From: Panax quinquefolius
Lineage: Eukaryota; Streptophyta; Magnoliopsida; Apiales; Araliaceae
Reading direction: 5' to 3'
DNA: 64,000 nucleotides
Assembly: GCA_020205615.1 (NCBI GenBank)
Contig: CM035156.1
Location: forward strand, 13,301,327-13,365,326
The notes below the pieces were generated by a model, which searched no databases, was not told the DNA's origin, and worked only from the letters and a program-made list of their open reading frames with translations. This document shows, piece by piece, positions 45,815 through 58,286 of this stretch. A program made the position numbers and the translations under genes. Positions within the stretch are counted from its first letter, which is position 1. Each line of letters starts with the position of its first letter.

Positions 45815-48452
45815 TGTGACGACCCCAAAATAGGTATACATCACCCATTCTGAGTTGTCAATACATGATGTAAACAACTACAACTTTATTATTACAACAA
45901 AGAAAGCTGTGAGTTTAAATACAAATATTATCTTCAGACAATATTTATACTCAAATAAATCCTCATCACATTTATTGATACATTATTTTACAAAAATGGT
46001 GAGGACTACTAAACAATCCTTTCTAAAACCTTCATTCCATACCCCAGACTAAGTACTCGCTTATATTCTCGCCTCCCGAGAAGAATGGAACAAAAAAAGG
46101 AAAAGGGTGAGCTCAACTAGCTCGATAAAGAATAATATGACTAAGATAATATACAACAAATTATCGTTAGTCTTCAACAGGAAAAATTTAATAGAATACT
46201 GATAGACAACAAGTTTCGAGATCAATATTCGCAATGAAATAATAATTCATAGAAGAGTTACGTAGAGAATGAAATCTACTATAATCTATGAATTTAAAAT
46301 TCCTCATCAATATTTTATCCCAGTAACATCAATCAATATTCATCTCAAATCAAACATTCATCTTTGCACCATACAGCCAAAGATATTCATTAATCGATCA
46401 TGTTCATCTCAACACTGTTTATCTTTGCTTTCTGACTACAGCCAAAGATATTCATCGATTAATCGTGTTCATTTAAACACTGCTCATCTTTGCACTACTA
46501 CGGCCAAAGATATTCTTCAGAAATCATTCATCTTTGCACTACGGGCCAAAGATATTCAATAATATCATCATTTAAGACCGAGGATGATGAAAATATTTTT
46601 AAAGAACGAATCCAAAGTGAAAAAAAATGACAAGGATTAAGGATTAAGGATTCGTACTTTGTTTTATCCATGTCCAACAATACCTCAAAAATAATCATAG
46701 TGGTGTAAAATTCAAGAATGATCAAAACATGGATACAATCAAAAGCTAGTATCCAAAATAGATATTTTAGACGAAAAGAAGAAATTTTATTTTTCGATGA
46801 ATATAGTCAGATACGTGAATAAGTAACTCAGACACCAAAAGATAGAAATTCCACAAAAAAAAACATTTTCACGCTTCATGAATAGTACTGTGAATGAATA
46901 GTAATCGTGAATAGTAATTCATGAATAGTAACTCATGAATAGTAAACCCGACATGAAAAAGTTCCATATTTGATAAAAACTTCAAATCAACATTTCAAAG
47001 ATAATGATATTGAAGAAATAATATCATTACGAAAAAATAATATCCCTTACCTCAAAGAAGAAAGATTTTGGAAGGAAAGGTCTCAAGTGATCTTTGAATG
47101 AAACTTATCTTTGAGCAAAGAACTCTCAAAGTATCTAAATACTCACAAAATACGCTCAATAATATAGAGAGAAAGAGAAAACTTTGTTTACGGTGTGATT
47201 TTCAATTCTAACTTAGCCTCTATTTATAGGAAAATGTTAAGACAGCAAAAGCAGACTTGACTGCTACCGATGGCTTTACTCGCTACTATTGCCACCCACC
47301 ACATTTGAAATAAAATTCAGCACATTTCTTCACCAACCACAAGTGGGGCCCACTCAATTCTAGAATTTTCCACCAAAATCAATTATAAACCTAATTTCGA
47401 ATCAATCACCTCTTAAAAATTCTAACAAATCATTCGGTTCTTTTTTAACGGTTCAAAATTTGTGGACATATACTCAACTTATGTATGTATAACATATCCA
47501 AAAATTACAACGATCCAACGGTCGGATTAAATATTATAACTCACACAATAAAGCTATAATAACACCAATTTGATCTTTTAATACCTCCAATCCGACAAAA
47601 TACAAATAAAACATCTCAGCATTAATTCCTTCATTAATAACCACATAAATAAATCCATCATTTATATCCACATAAAATAAATATTTCTTTATCATATGAA
47701 TCAATAATTAATTATTCACAAATAATATTACGAGAATCACAATTATGATGACCGGTAGTTCTGAGGAAAGAGGGGCTTTCCGATAAGGATTTCTCCTTCT
47801 CTGGTGCGCAATTAGGTGACCAAACCTCTCCTTGACAGAACTTTCTAGACATTGCCAATAATGCTATCTAATAATATTATTCAAATAATATGAATTATTG
47901 ATCTGATAATGGAGATAATAATGCGGTGACAATTATTGAGCAATGAATAATATAAAATATCAACGCAACAATTATTGAATCAATAAAATAAAATATTGAG
48001 CGATTCACTTGTGAAAATTATTGAGTAGTGCCTTCTTACGTAAGGATCAATAATTCAACAATTACATGCAATACCGCTGGTAATGTCTTCTTTGTGCAAC
48101 CACGCCAGTATTCACGTATTTTAACCACCGGGTATTCCAACAATGATAATGATAATAACACGCATCGTAGTTATTTTTAACCAACTTATATTTGTCGTTT
48201 TCTTCATCCAATCGCTTTAGTTATGGGGGCCCACATGGTTTACTGCCGTCATTACGAATATTCCCAGACGAAGACGAATATTCCACGACCAAATGAATAT
48301 TCCGACAAAATGAATATTTTATAACCACTTGCTTATTTTGAAATATTTGCGTATTTAACCCTTAACTATCCACATTAATCAAATCAACCCTTACTATTTC
48401 AAAATAATAAATAAAAGAAATTCCTTTTTATTAAAAAAATTTTGGTCTTCTG
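45815..48452 (-). repeat. 3' LTR of element J (subfamily 2)
   Basis: It runs from TGTGACGACCCC to a slightly altered 5' end near 48452. TATA is at 47220-47228, donor GAGGTAAGGG near 47044-47053, 14-bp GAATAGTAACTC units downstream of it (46870-46945), and four ATCTTTG-type constant-loop hairpins at 46365-46555. The U3 module differs from that of F and L. Confidence 0.88.
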
Positions 48453-48466
48453 ACCTCCCTCCTTAT
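48453..48466 (-). other. polypurine tract of element J
   Basis: On the minus strand AAGGAGGGAGG precedes the 3' LTR. Confidence 0.75.
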
Positions 48467-49990
48467 GAAATTTCGTCCCTCGAAATTGGACGACGACGAT
48501 ACAGTGTTCGAAAAGGTGAGGATACCCGCTTTCATTTCGTTTCCAATTCCCAAGTCATTTCCTCTATAGCATGATTCCTCCACAAAACTTTAACTTGTGG
48601 TATGACCTTTCTTGGCGTAGGACATGCTCCTTCCTATCCAAGATCTTGGTACCTCCTCATACGTTAAGTCTTCATTATCTCGTCCGGTTCTAACTCAATA
48701 ACGTGGTTCGGGTCTTTCACATATTTCGAAATGCAGATATATGAAACACATTATGAACACGAGACATACTCGGAGGTAACGCAAGTCTATAGGCTACATT
48801 TCCTACTACTCGGTCGAGAATTTGAAATGGACCGATAAATCGTGGATTGAGCTTTCCTCTCTTCCCAAATCTTGTAACTCCCTTCCATGGAAGCAACTCG
48901 TAACAATACATGATCCCTACATTAAATTCCACGTCCTTTCGATGAAGATCCGCATAACTCTTTTGTCGATCTTGTGCTTGGTTGTATCGTTGTCGAATCA
49001 TTTGGATCTTTTCGGTAGTCATACGTCTTAACTCGGGTCCCAACAATGTTGCTTCACCCACCTCATCCCAACATATTGGAGAACGACATTTTTCGTCCAT
49101 ATAATGCTTGAATGGAGCCACACCTATACTTGCACGATAAGCTGTTGTTGTAGGAGAATTCCACCGATGGTAAATACTTATCCCAACTACCCTTGAAGTC
49201 TAGGACAGTGAGTCTTAATAAATCTTCAAGAGTTTGAATAGTCCTCTCGATTGTCCGTCTGGTTTGGGGATGGTATGCCGAACTAAATCGCAAATCCGTG
49301 CCCATAGCTTTTTGCAAGCTAACCCAAAATCTTGAAGTGAATCTTGGGTCACGATCCAAAGCTGTGGATCTGGGCATGCCATGCAACCTCACAATCTCAT
49401 TTACGTACATACCTACTAGCAAGACGTTCAAGTGAATAAGTCTCCGTGATCGGCAAGAAATGAAAGCGGACTTGGTTAATCTATCAACAATAACCCAAAT
49501 AGCATTGATGCCTTGAGAAAGCCGTAGGAAGACCGTGTGAAATCCATGGTAATGTGTTCCACTTCCATTCCGGAATCTCAAGTGGTTGCAGCGGACCCTT
49601 AGGTACTAGATGCTCGCCTTTACATCGTTAGCAAGTTAAACACATCGAGATAAACTTTGCAATCTCTCTCTTCATATTATTCCACCAAAATGTATGTCGA
49701 AGATCACGATACATTTTAGTACTTCCAGGATGGATTGCAAACGGTGTATTGTGTGCCTCCATCATAATCTTGTATTTCAAATCAGTCGTTAGGAACACAA
49801 AGTCAGAGTGGACTCAAGTATTCCTTCTTCATCGATTCTAAACTTAGGAATAGCTCCTTCTTGTACTTTCTTCTTCATACGTATCATTTCAAGATTCGGT
49901 GGCTTGAGCAACCTTAACTTTTCTATTAAAGTTGGCTCTGTCGTATACTTGACATCATCGCACTCGTTTCGCATATGATCTTTACTCAAT
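48467..49990 (-). pseudogene. element J integrase with chromodomain-like tail, broken
   Basis: Integrase inserts the cDNA. From the minus strand: the linker KSYADLHR-type region and YVNEIVRLHGMP precede DRDPRFTSRFW (second catalytic Asp, near 49345-49375) and SAYHPQT...TIERTIQTLEDLLR (the catalytic Glu, near 49220-49250). The first Asp region reads INAIWVIVDRLTKSAF (about 49470-49510). The HHCC zinc part is at about 49620-49720. The C-terminus has GPFQILDRVVGNVAYRLALP (48770-48830), then PQVKVLWRNHAIEEMTWELE (48530-48600), a chromodomain-like tail that in chromoviruses steers insertion to marked chromatin. Several shifts break it. Confidence 0.85.
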
Positions 49991-51310
49991 GCGTCGGCCT
50001 ACCACGTTAAACTTTACCGGGATGGTATTGAATAGTGTGGTCGTAGTCTTTCAATAGCTCGAGCCAGCGTCATTGCCGCGTGTTGAGTTCTTTTTGAGTG
50101 AAGAAATATTTAAGGCTTTTATGGTGCGAATATATCTCCACTTTCTCCCCATATAGATAGTGCCTCCATATTTTTAGCGCTGAAAAGCATTTTTGCCTAA
50201 CTCTAGATCATGAGTAGGATAATTCCTCTCATATTCTTTAAGTTGTCATGAGTGGTAGGCTATGACTTTCCCACGTTGCATGAGAACACATCCTAACCCT
50301 TTGCACGAAGCATCATTGTGAGATAACAAATCCATCCGAACCGGATGGTATTGTTAGAACAGTCTTAGAAATAAGTCTCTCTTAAGCTCTTGGAAACTTT
50401 TCTCGCATTCTTCGCTCCAAACGAATTTTGTATCCTTCCGAAAGTTAATTGAGTTAATGGAGTAGCGATTCGAGAAAACCCTTCCACGAATCTCAGATAA
50501 TAACCATTTAAGCCAAAAAGCTACGTGACTTGATCACCAGGCTTGGTTGCTCGACTTTGTATTACTTCAATCTTTCACGGATCAACAGATACTCCATGTT
50601 TTGACACACATGCCCAAGAAATGCTACTTCCTCGAGCGAACTCGCATTTCTTCAATTTGGCATATAGTTGGTTTTCACGAAGCCTTTGGAGTACCGAGGT
50701 TCAAATGGTGCTCATGATCTTCACGACTTTTGGAATATATAAGGATGTCATCAATAAAGACAACAACGAAGCGATCCAAATATTCCTTGAATACTCGGTT
50801 CATCATATCCATGAAAGTCGCGAGGAGCATTAGTTAGTCAAAGAAAGACATGACTAAAAATTCATAATGCCCATACTAGAGTTACGAAGGAAGTCTTTGG
50901 AATATCCTCGATTCTAATTTCAGGTGATGATATCGAGCGAAGATCGATTTTGAAAAGAATTGTGCCCTGCTGTTGGTCAAACAAGTCATCAATACGAGGT
51001 GAGGATACCTATTCTTGATGGTGACATGGTTCGATTCCGATAGTAATAATCTGAAAGTCGCATACTCCGTCTTTCTTTTTTACAAATAAGCAGAGCACCC
51101 CGAGGAGATGTCTTGGGGCCGAATGAAATCGATGTCCAACAATTCCTGTAGTTGGACCTTTAACTCTGAAGTTCAATAGGAGCCATTCGATATGGGTTTT
51201 AGAAATGGGCTTTGTACCGGGTTCAAGATCAATAAAGAATTCAACTTCACGTTACGGGGTAGGCAGGTAAGTTCTTTGAAATACGTCGGAAAGTCGATAA
51301 CAACAGAATA
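49991..51310 (-). pseudogene. element J reverse transcriptase and RNase H, broken
   Basis: On the minus strand the RT contains SMRLSDYYY-like and FGLTN regions, with the catalytic box VVVFIDDIL intact near 50740-50765. RNase H follows with [20 protein letters not shown] (50250-50320). In the third acidic motif the family's YSDHKSL reads YSHHKSL (about 50115-50135), so a catalytic Asp has become His. Frameshifts are frequent. RT copies the RNA, RNase H removes it. Confidence 0.83.
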
Positions 51311-51800
51311 TTATTCAAATTTGGCGTGTCTTTATTCAAATCCATAACATGGGCTAAGAAAGCTTGACATCCGTTTTTCAATAAGCGAATAGCTTTATGA
51401 TTAGATATGACGTTGATTGATTTTAATGGTTTAGTTGCTTGAATTGTACAACAGGTTGGTTAGGAATATGAAAACTAACAACCTTACGAAAACAATCAAT
51501 TTTGGCATGATGAGTAGTTAACCAATCAATCCCTAAAATCACATCAAAAGCAAGTATCTTTAAAGAGATAAGGTCACAATGGTAAGGTGATGGTGCCAAC
51601 TTGAATCAAACAAAATTTATAAGCAGTGGATGTGATGAAAGTTTCTCTAACGGAGTTTTCGAGATAGGTCAAAGTCTAATTTCTCCGGAGTCAAGTTTAA
51701 GCGTTGAGCACTGGCGGGAGAGATAAATGAATGGGTAGCACCGATTGTCGAGTAAGGTATAAACTTCGCAAGAATTTATAAATAGCTTACCCGTGATCAC
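51311..51800 (-). pseudogene. element J protease remnant
   Basis: The retropepsin region ends with DVILGIDWL-type sequence (51510-51545, minus). The active-site Asp-Thr-Gly is disrupted near 51757-51770 by substitutions and one inserted base. Confidence 0.75.
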
Positions 51801-51809
51801 CTCGTTTGG

Positions 51810-53026
51810 GTTCCTCGCATTATGACCGATCACAACAAACGCTTCTTCCAGGAATCGTTGACTTTGACTTTTACGGGACGATCTTTTGAGTCACCGTCCC
51901 ATTGAACTAGGTTTATTTCTGCATCAATCTCGAAAGCGATATGTCCTTCCTTTCCACAACTATAGCATACCTTGATACTGTTGTGGGCGGTTTGGCGATA
52001 TGTCCCTCTTTCCGCATTTGTAGCATATAATGGAGATGGTCGTTCTCCTCCCTTAGAACCGATTCTTCTTAAGACTTTATCGTCTTCACATAGTCGTTGT
52101 TAAATCTCCTCTTTTTAAAATCTCCTCCGACTCGCTTCTTACATTTTCATGACTATGATTACCACGGAGTGGTTACCATTTTTTTTGTCCGTCTGTTTTC
52201 TTTCTCATGAGTTATCATTATTCATACATGATCGCTATCTCTGCAGTACGATCCACGGTTATGGTCCTCGGTTGGCCGTACTCGTTATCTATTTCTAATA
52301 ATTGAGCCCTGTTTTACAACATCCGAATAAAGAGAAAGTTTATGAGAAATGAGATCTTGGCGTATCTGGGGTTTCAAACCTCTAAGAAACATCCGCGTCA
52401 TCGTTCCTCATTCTCCACCAAATGAGGTGCAAACTGGATAACTTTGCAAACTTTGCCTCGTCTTTGAGACAAAATCGTCGTATTGTTTTGCTCTGTCGAT
52501 GAACTCCACTTCCTTCGTATAATGAACACTTTCGGAAAGTATTTGTCATTAAATAGTCTCTCAAGCGTCTCCCAAGACATGCTGAGAGTAATGGTGGATG
52601 GAGTGCGCTTCTGCAGACTCCACGATGATGTCGCCTCGCCACGGAACATAAAGGTGGCGAATGGAACCTTCTGTTCTCCGTGCATCCCAAGACATCGAAT
52701 ATCTTGGTAATTTGTTTGACCCATGTTTCCATGATGATCGGATCGGCTTTCCATTAAATTCTGGTGGTCCCGACTCTTTTGAGCTTGCTTTTTGTGACAA
52801 CCCGTGAATTGCTATCATTTCCTCACTGTATTTTGAACACGAGTCTCCTCAAATGCGATTTTGCATGAGCCTAAAAAGCTTCTAAACATCCCTCGTTCAT
52901 CATCTCGCTTTCGGTGGTGTTGTTCACGGGAGGAACATTGCGACTGTTGCACGTTCTCCTCGTTAGTAAGTACTGAGCATCTCCACGGTCTCATTTACTC
53001 CATTTGTTAATATTCTCGATCGACAT
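51810..53026 (-). pseudogene. element J gag, broken
   Basis: The start ATG on the minus strand is at 53024-53026 (MSIENI...), with a stop after about ten codons caused by indels. Capsid motifs include ESGPPEFNGKPI (52740-52790), IFDVLGC-like sequence (52680-52700), MSWETLERLFNDKYFPKVF (52530-52580) and FLRGLKP-like sequence (52370-52395). Zinc knuckles are near 51940-52040 but damaged. An acceptor-like site before the ATG is mutated (TATGAC for TGGCAG). Confidence 0.8.
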
Positions 53027-53200
53027 TCTCAAATATTGTCATAAAACAAGGGTTAATTAAGGAAATCAATATATCACATAATATCCTATATCTTGACCAA
53101 CTAACAAATAAGCTTAGGTAGGACACCTTTAGCGAAGGATTTACTCGTCTCTCCCTCCTAGATTCTATTCCCCGATCTCCGCATGGAGATCATATCCTAA

Positions 53201-53212
53201 GCTACGATACCA
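53201..53212 (-). other. primer binding site of element J
   Basis: On the minus strand TGGTATCGTAGC lies 4 bp inside the 5' LTR and matches the initiator-tRNA-Met complement at ten of twelve positions. Confidence 0.8.
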
Positions 53213-53216
53213 ACCG

Positions 53217-55317
53217 TGGCGACCCCAAAATAGGTATACATCACCCATTACGAGTTGTGATACATGGTGCTGAAACAACTACAACTTTATTATTACAATG
53301 AGAAAAAGCGTGAGTTTAAATACAAATATTATCTTACAGACAATATTTATACTCAAATAAATCCTCATCACATTTATTGATACATTATTTTTACAAAATG
53401 GTGAGGACTACTAAACAATCCTTTTCTAAAACCTTCATTCCATACCCCAGGCTCGTACTCGCGTATATTCTAGCCTCACGAGAAGAATGGAACAAAAAGG
53501 AAAAGGGTGAGCTCAACTAGCTCGGTAAAAGAATATTATGACTAAGATAATATCTGACAAATTATCGTTAGTCTTCAACGAGGAAAAATTTAATAGAATC
53601 TGATAGACAACAAGTTTCAGATCAATATTCGCGTGAAATAATAATTCATAGAAGAGTTACGTGAGAATGAAATCTACTATAATCTATGAATTTAATGGTC
53701 CTCATCAATATTTTATCCATGTAACATCAATCGATATTCATCTCAAATCAAACATTCATCTTGCACTACGGGCCGAAGATATTCATTTAATCGGTCATGT
53801 TCATCTCAACACTGTTCATCTTTTACTGCTACAGGCGAAAGATATTCATCAGATTGGTCGTATTCATTTAAACACATTCATCTTTTTACTTCACAGCCAA
53901 AGATATTCTTGAAATCATTCATCTTTGCACTACACAGGCCAAAGATATTCAATAATATCATCATTTAAGATGAGGATGATGAAAATATATTTTAAAGAAG
54001 CGAATCCGGTGAAACAAAATGACAAGGATTAAGGATTAAGGATTCGTACTTTTTGTTTTATCCATGTCCAACAATACCTCAAAATAATCATAGTGGTGTA
54101 AAATTCGAGAATGATCAAAACATGGATCTGATCAAAGCTAGTATCCAAAATAGATATTTTAGACGAAAAGAAGAAATTTTATTTTTCGATGAATAGTCAG
54201 TATCGTGAATAGTCAACAGTATACATGAATAGTCGTAGTATCGTGAATAAGTAACTCAGACACCAAAAGATAGAAATTCCAAAAAAAAACATTTTCACGC
54301 GACATGAATAGTACTCGTGAATAGTAACTTCGTGAATAGTAACTCATGAATAGTAACTTCGTGAATAGTAACTCATGAATAGTAACCCAAGCATGAAAAA
54401 GTTCCAAATTTGATAAAACTTCAGATCAACATTTCAAAGACGTAATGATATTGAAGAAATAATATCATTACGAAAAAAAAAATAATATCCCTTACCTCAA
54501 AGAATCAAGACCCGGAAGGAAAGGTCGGAAGTGATCTTTGAATGAAACTTATCTTTGAATAAAGACAACTCTCAAAGTATCTAAATACTCACAAAATACG
54601 CTCGATAATATAGAGAGAAGAGAAAACTTTGTTTACGGTGTGATTTTCAATTCTAACTTAGCCCTCTATTTATAGGAAAATGTTAGACGTAAAGCGGACT
54701 TTTTTCGCCTTTACTGATGGCTTTACCGCTACTATTGCCACCCACCACATTTGAAATAAAATTCAGCACATTTCTTCACCAACCACAAGTGGGGCCCACT
54801 CAATTCTAGAATTTTCCACCAAAATCAATTATAAACCTAATTTCCGAATCAATCACCTCTTAAAATTCATAACAAATCATTCGTTCTTTTTAACGGTTCT
54901 CAAAATTTGTGGACATATACTCAACTTATGTATGTATAACATATCCAAAATTACAACGATCCAGCCAATTTGGATTAAATATTATAACTCACACAATAAA
55001 GCTATAATAACACCGATTTGATCTTTTAATACCTCCAATCAAACAAAATACAAATAAAACATCTCAACATTAATTCCTTCATTAATAACCACATAAATAA
55101 ATCCATCATTTATATCCACATAAAATAAATATTTCTTTATCATATGAATCAATAATTAATTATTCACAAATAATATTACTGAGAATCACAATTATACAAT
55201 AATGACGGTAGTTCCTCAGAAAGAGGGGCTTTCAGATAAGGATTTCTCTTCTTGGCCTTGCAATTAGGTGACCAAACCTCTCCTTGATGTAACTTTCTAG
55301 ACATTTCCAATAATCTT
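53217..55317 (-). repeat. 5' LTR of element J (K), interrupted by L
   Basis: It is collinear with 45815-47870. TATA is at 54666-54674, donor TTGAG|GTAAGGG at 54489-54498, 14-bp GAATAGTAACT array at 54185-54395 and four hairpins at 53758-53950. It breaks at CCAATAATCTT where L begins. Many one- to three-base differences from the 3' LTR occur at CG or CTG/CAG sites. Confidence 0.88.
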
Positions 55318-56668
55318 TGTAAGACCCGAAATTTTTAAATAAAAGGAATTTCCTTTATTTATTATTTTGAAATAGTAAGGGTTGATTTGATTAATGTGGA
55401 TAGTTAAGGGTTAAATACGCAAATATTTCAAAATAAGCAAGTGGTTATAAAATATTCATTATCGTCGGGGAATATTCGTTTGGTCGTGGAATATTAAATC
55501 TTTGTCGGGGAATATTAAATCGACATTTAGCGAGTGACCATGTATGTGTGTGGGCCCCATAACGGAAAGTGATTGGATGAAAGCGACAAATATAAGTTGT
55601 TTTTAAATAACTTGGCGTAGTTATTACAGATTATCTTTGTTGGAATACCCGGTGGTTAAAACACACTATTACGCGTTGTTGAGCGAGTAGCACACGGTAT
55701 TGCACCAATTATTGATTCTTACGTGAAGAAGGCACTACTCGATAATGGTTACGATAATTCTTATTCGATATTTTATTGAGTTAATAATTCTTTGCGTTGA
55801 TATTTTATATTCTTTAGTTGTTTGATAATTGTCATTACGGTATTTTTCATTATCGAAGCAATAATTCATATTATCTGAATAATATTATTAGATAACATTA
55901 TGGGCAATGTCTAGAAAGTTACATCCAAGGAGAGGTTTGGTCATCTAATTGCGGCAAGATGAAAGAAATTCTTATTGGAAAGCCCCCTCTTTCACAGGAA
56001 GCTGCTGGTTGTCAATATTGTGATTCTCGTAATATTATTTGTGAATAATTAATTATTGATTTATATGATGAGGAAAATATTGATTTTATGTGGATATAGA
56101 TGGAGAAAATTTTTAAAATAACAATTGTTGAAAATTAATATTTTATCTTTTTACGATAAAATAATTCATTTAAATATATTATTTTAATAATATATTATTA
56201 TGGTGATATATTTTACAACGAATGTGGGATATATGAGTATCACGAGGAGGAAGAGTATTTTGTGGCATTAAATGTTTAAAACATATTCGATTGGACCCCA
56301 TTTATTGGATGAAATTTGATTATAGCACGTAAAATTGCCCATTTGTGGATTTCGGTCAATTTCTATTTGGAATTTGGAAAAACTTTCTTACGCAAAGTTG
56401 TAGAGAATTGAATTTCCTATAACAACTCATGAGATTCGAATTTTCTGATGAAAGGGCTATTTATTATGAATTATTGAAGTTAGAAGCTCAAAATAATTGA
56501 TTTTTGGGAGTTTAAATTATTTTTGTTAAGAAAAACGTTTTTGTATTTTTTTGGACATCATTAACATGTGTGGCTGGTGTTTTGACCAAAAAGGTGGGCT
56601 AAGGAAAATTTGTATAATTATATTAATATTATATTAAATTTTACGCTTTGGTGTTCTAAGCATTTTTC

Positions 56669-56677
56669 TATAAATAG
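56669..56677 (+). promoter_or_regulatory. TATA box of element L
   Basis: TATAAATAG in context TTTTTCTATAAATAGGGTC; J, K and F have the same site (minus strand 47220-47228, 54666-54674, 36555-36563). Confidence 0.75.
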
Positions 56678-56837
56678 GGTCTTGGGTTAGAATTGAAAAT
56701 CACACCGAAGCTGAAGTTTTCTCTATTTCTCTCTCGATATTTTGAGCGTATTCTTGTGAGTATTTTGAGTATACTTTGAGTATTGATATACGGTCTGCAA
56801 GTTCATTCAATTAGTTATTATTCAATGCCTTCTCTCG

Positions 56838-56846
56838 AGGTAAGGG
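56838..56846 (+). promoter_or_regulatory. conserved 5' splice donor-like site in the leader
   Basis: AG|GTAAGGG matches the plant donor consensus. It lies about 170 bp downstream of the TATA box, and the same GTAAGG core occurs in A, C, F, G, J and K at a comparable place. Confidence 0.55.
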
Positions 56847-56940
56847 ATATTATTTTTTTTCGTAATGATATTATTTCTTCAATATCATTATCTTTGAAAT
56901 GTTGATCGAAGTTTTTATCAAATTTGGAACTTTTTCATGT

Positions 56941-57150
56941 GGGGTTACTATTCATGGGTTCTTATTCATGAGTTACTATTCACGAGTTTCTTATTCACGA
57001 GTTCTTATTCACGATCTTATTCGAAGTACTATTAAATGAAGCGTGAAGATGTTTTGTGGAATTTCTATCTTTTGGTGTCGGAGTTCTTATTCACATATAC
57101 GGACTATTCACGATATCTGATTATTCACGTATATCTGAGACTATTCATAG
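56941..57150 (+). repeat. GAGTTACTATTCAC-like units in the leader of L
   Basis: About eight degenerate units (GTTACTATTCATG, GAGTTCTTATTCACG, ACTATTCACG) lie downstream of TATA and donor, whereas in subfamily 1 the same unit lies in U3. Confidence 0.75.
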
Positions 57151-57388
57151 AAAAATAAAATTTCTTCTTTTTGTCCAAAATATCTATTCGGATACTAGCT
57201 TTCGATTTATCCATGTTTTGATCATTCTTGAATTTTACACCACTATGATTATTTTTGAGGTATTTTGGGCGTGGATAAAACCAAGTACGAATCCTTAATC
57301 CTTAATCCTTGTCATTTTGTTTCTTTGGATTCGTTTCTTTAAAAAAATATTTTCATCATCCTCGGTCTTAAATGATGATATTATGGAA

Positions 57389-57552
57389 TATCTTTGGCTG
57401 TAGTGCGAAGATGAATGATTTCTTAAGAATATCTTTGGCTGTAGTGCAAAGATGAATGATTTCTGAAGAATATCTTTGGCCGTAGTGCAAAGATGAGCAG
57501 TGTTTAAATGAACATGACCAATGATGAATATCTTTGGCCGTAGTCTAAAGAT
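57389..57552 (+). repeat. four constant-loop hairpins in the leader of L
   Basis: Copies at 57389-57411, 57431-57453, 57472-57494 and 57530-57552 have stem ATCTTTG / CAAAGAT (7 bp) around the loop GCCGTAGTG, spaced about 40 bp. Two copies have one altered stem base. Confidence 0.85.
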
Positions 57553-58103
57553 GAATATTTGATTCGAGATGTATATTGATTGATGTTACGAGGATAAAAG
57601 ATGAGCGATGAACTTTTAAATTCATACATAGAAGATAGTAGTTTGCATTTCTCTACTTAACTCTTCTAATGAATTATTATTTCATTGCGAGTATTGATTT
57701 AAAATTTGTTGTCTATTGTATTCTATTAGATTTTTCCACGTTGAAGACTAACGATAATTTGTTGTATATTATCCTAGTCATAATATTCTTTCTTGAGCTA
57801 GTTGAGCTCACCCTTTTCCTTTTTGTTCCATTTTTCTCGGGGAGGCGAGAATATAGCGAGATGCAGTGGGGTATGGAATGATGGTTTTAGAAAGGATTGT
57901 TTAGTAGTCCTCACCATTTTTGTAAAATAATGTATCAATAAAGGTGATGAGGATTTATTTGAGTATAGATATTATCAGAAGATAATATTTGTATTCAAAC
58001 TCACAGTTTTCTTGTTGTAATAATAAAGTTGTAGTTGTTTACGTACCATGTATTGACAACTCCCGAATAGGTGATGTATACTATTTTTGGGGCGTCACGT
58101 GAT

Positions 58104-58114
58104 TAGTATCGAGC
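58104..58114 (+). other. primer binding site of element L
   Basis: TAGTATCGAGC differs from TGGTATCAGAGC by a substitution and a small indel; position right after the LTR supports it. Confidence 0.7.
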
Positions 58115-58286
58115 TTAGGGATATGATCTCTGGCGGAGATCGGGGAATAGAACTAGGAGGAGAGAGAGTAAATCCTTCGCTAGTGTGTCCTACCTAAGCT
58201 TATTTGTTAGTTAGGTCAAGATATAGGGATATTATGTGATATATTGATTTCCTTAATTAACCCTTGTTTTATGGCGGTATTTGAGA

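Larger units (their letters stand above)
45815..55317 (-). mobile_element. Ty3/gypsy element J, all domains present but broken
   Basis: J is a minus-strand element with 3' LTR 45815-48452, a 4.76-kb internal region and 5' LTR from 53217 that is interrupted at 55318 by element L. The preceding five bases are CATTG; the other target copy is outside the window. Gag, zinc knuckles, protease, RT, RNase H, integrase and chromodomain-like tail are in gypsy order. Frameshifts every few hundred bases prevent a polyprotein. Confidence 0.88.
55318..58099 (+). repeat. 5' LTR of element L (subfamily 2, 2.8 kb)
   Basis: It runs TGTAAGACCCGAAATT...GGGGCGTCACG. The 5' part has four GGAATATT-type dyads at 55445-55540, CAATTATTG at 55706-55714 and the AGAGGTTTGGTCATC block (55932). 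The U3 module shared with F lies at about 56270-56640. TATA, donor, 14-bp units and hairpins follow. Confidence 0.9.
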
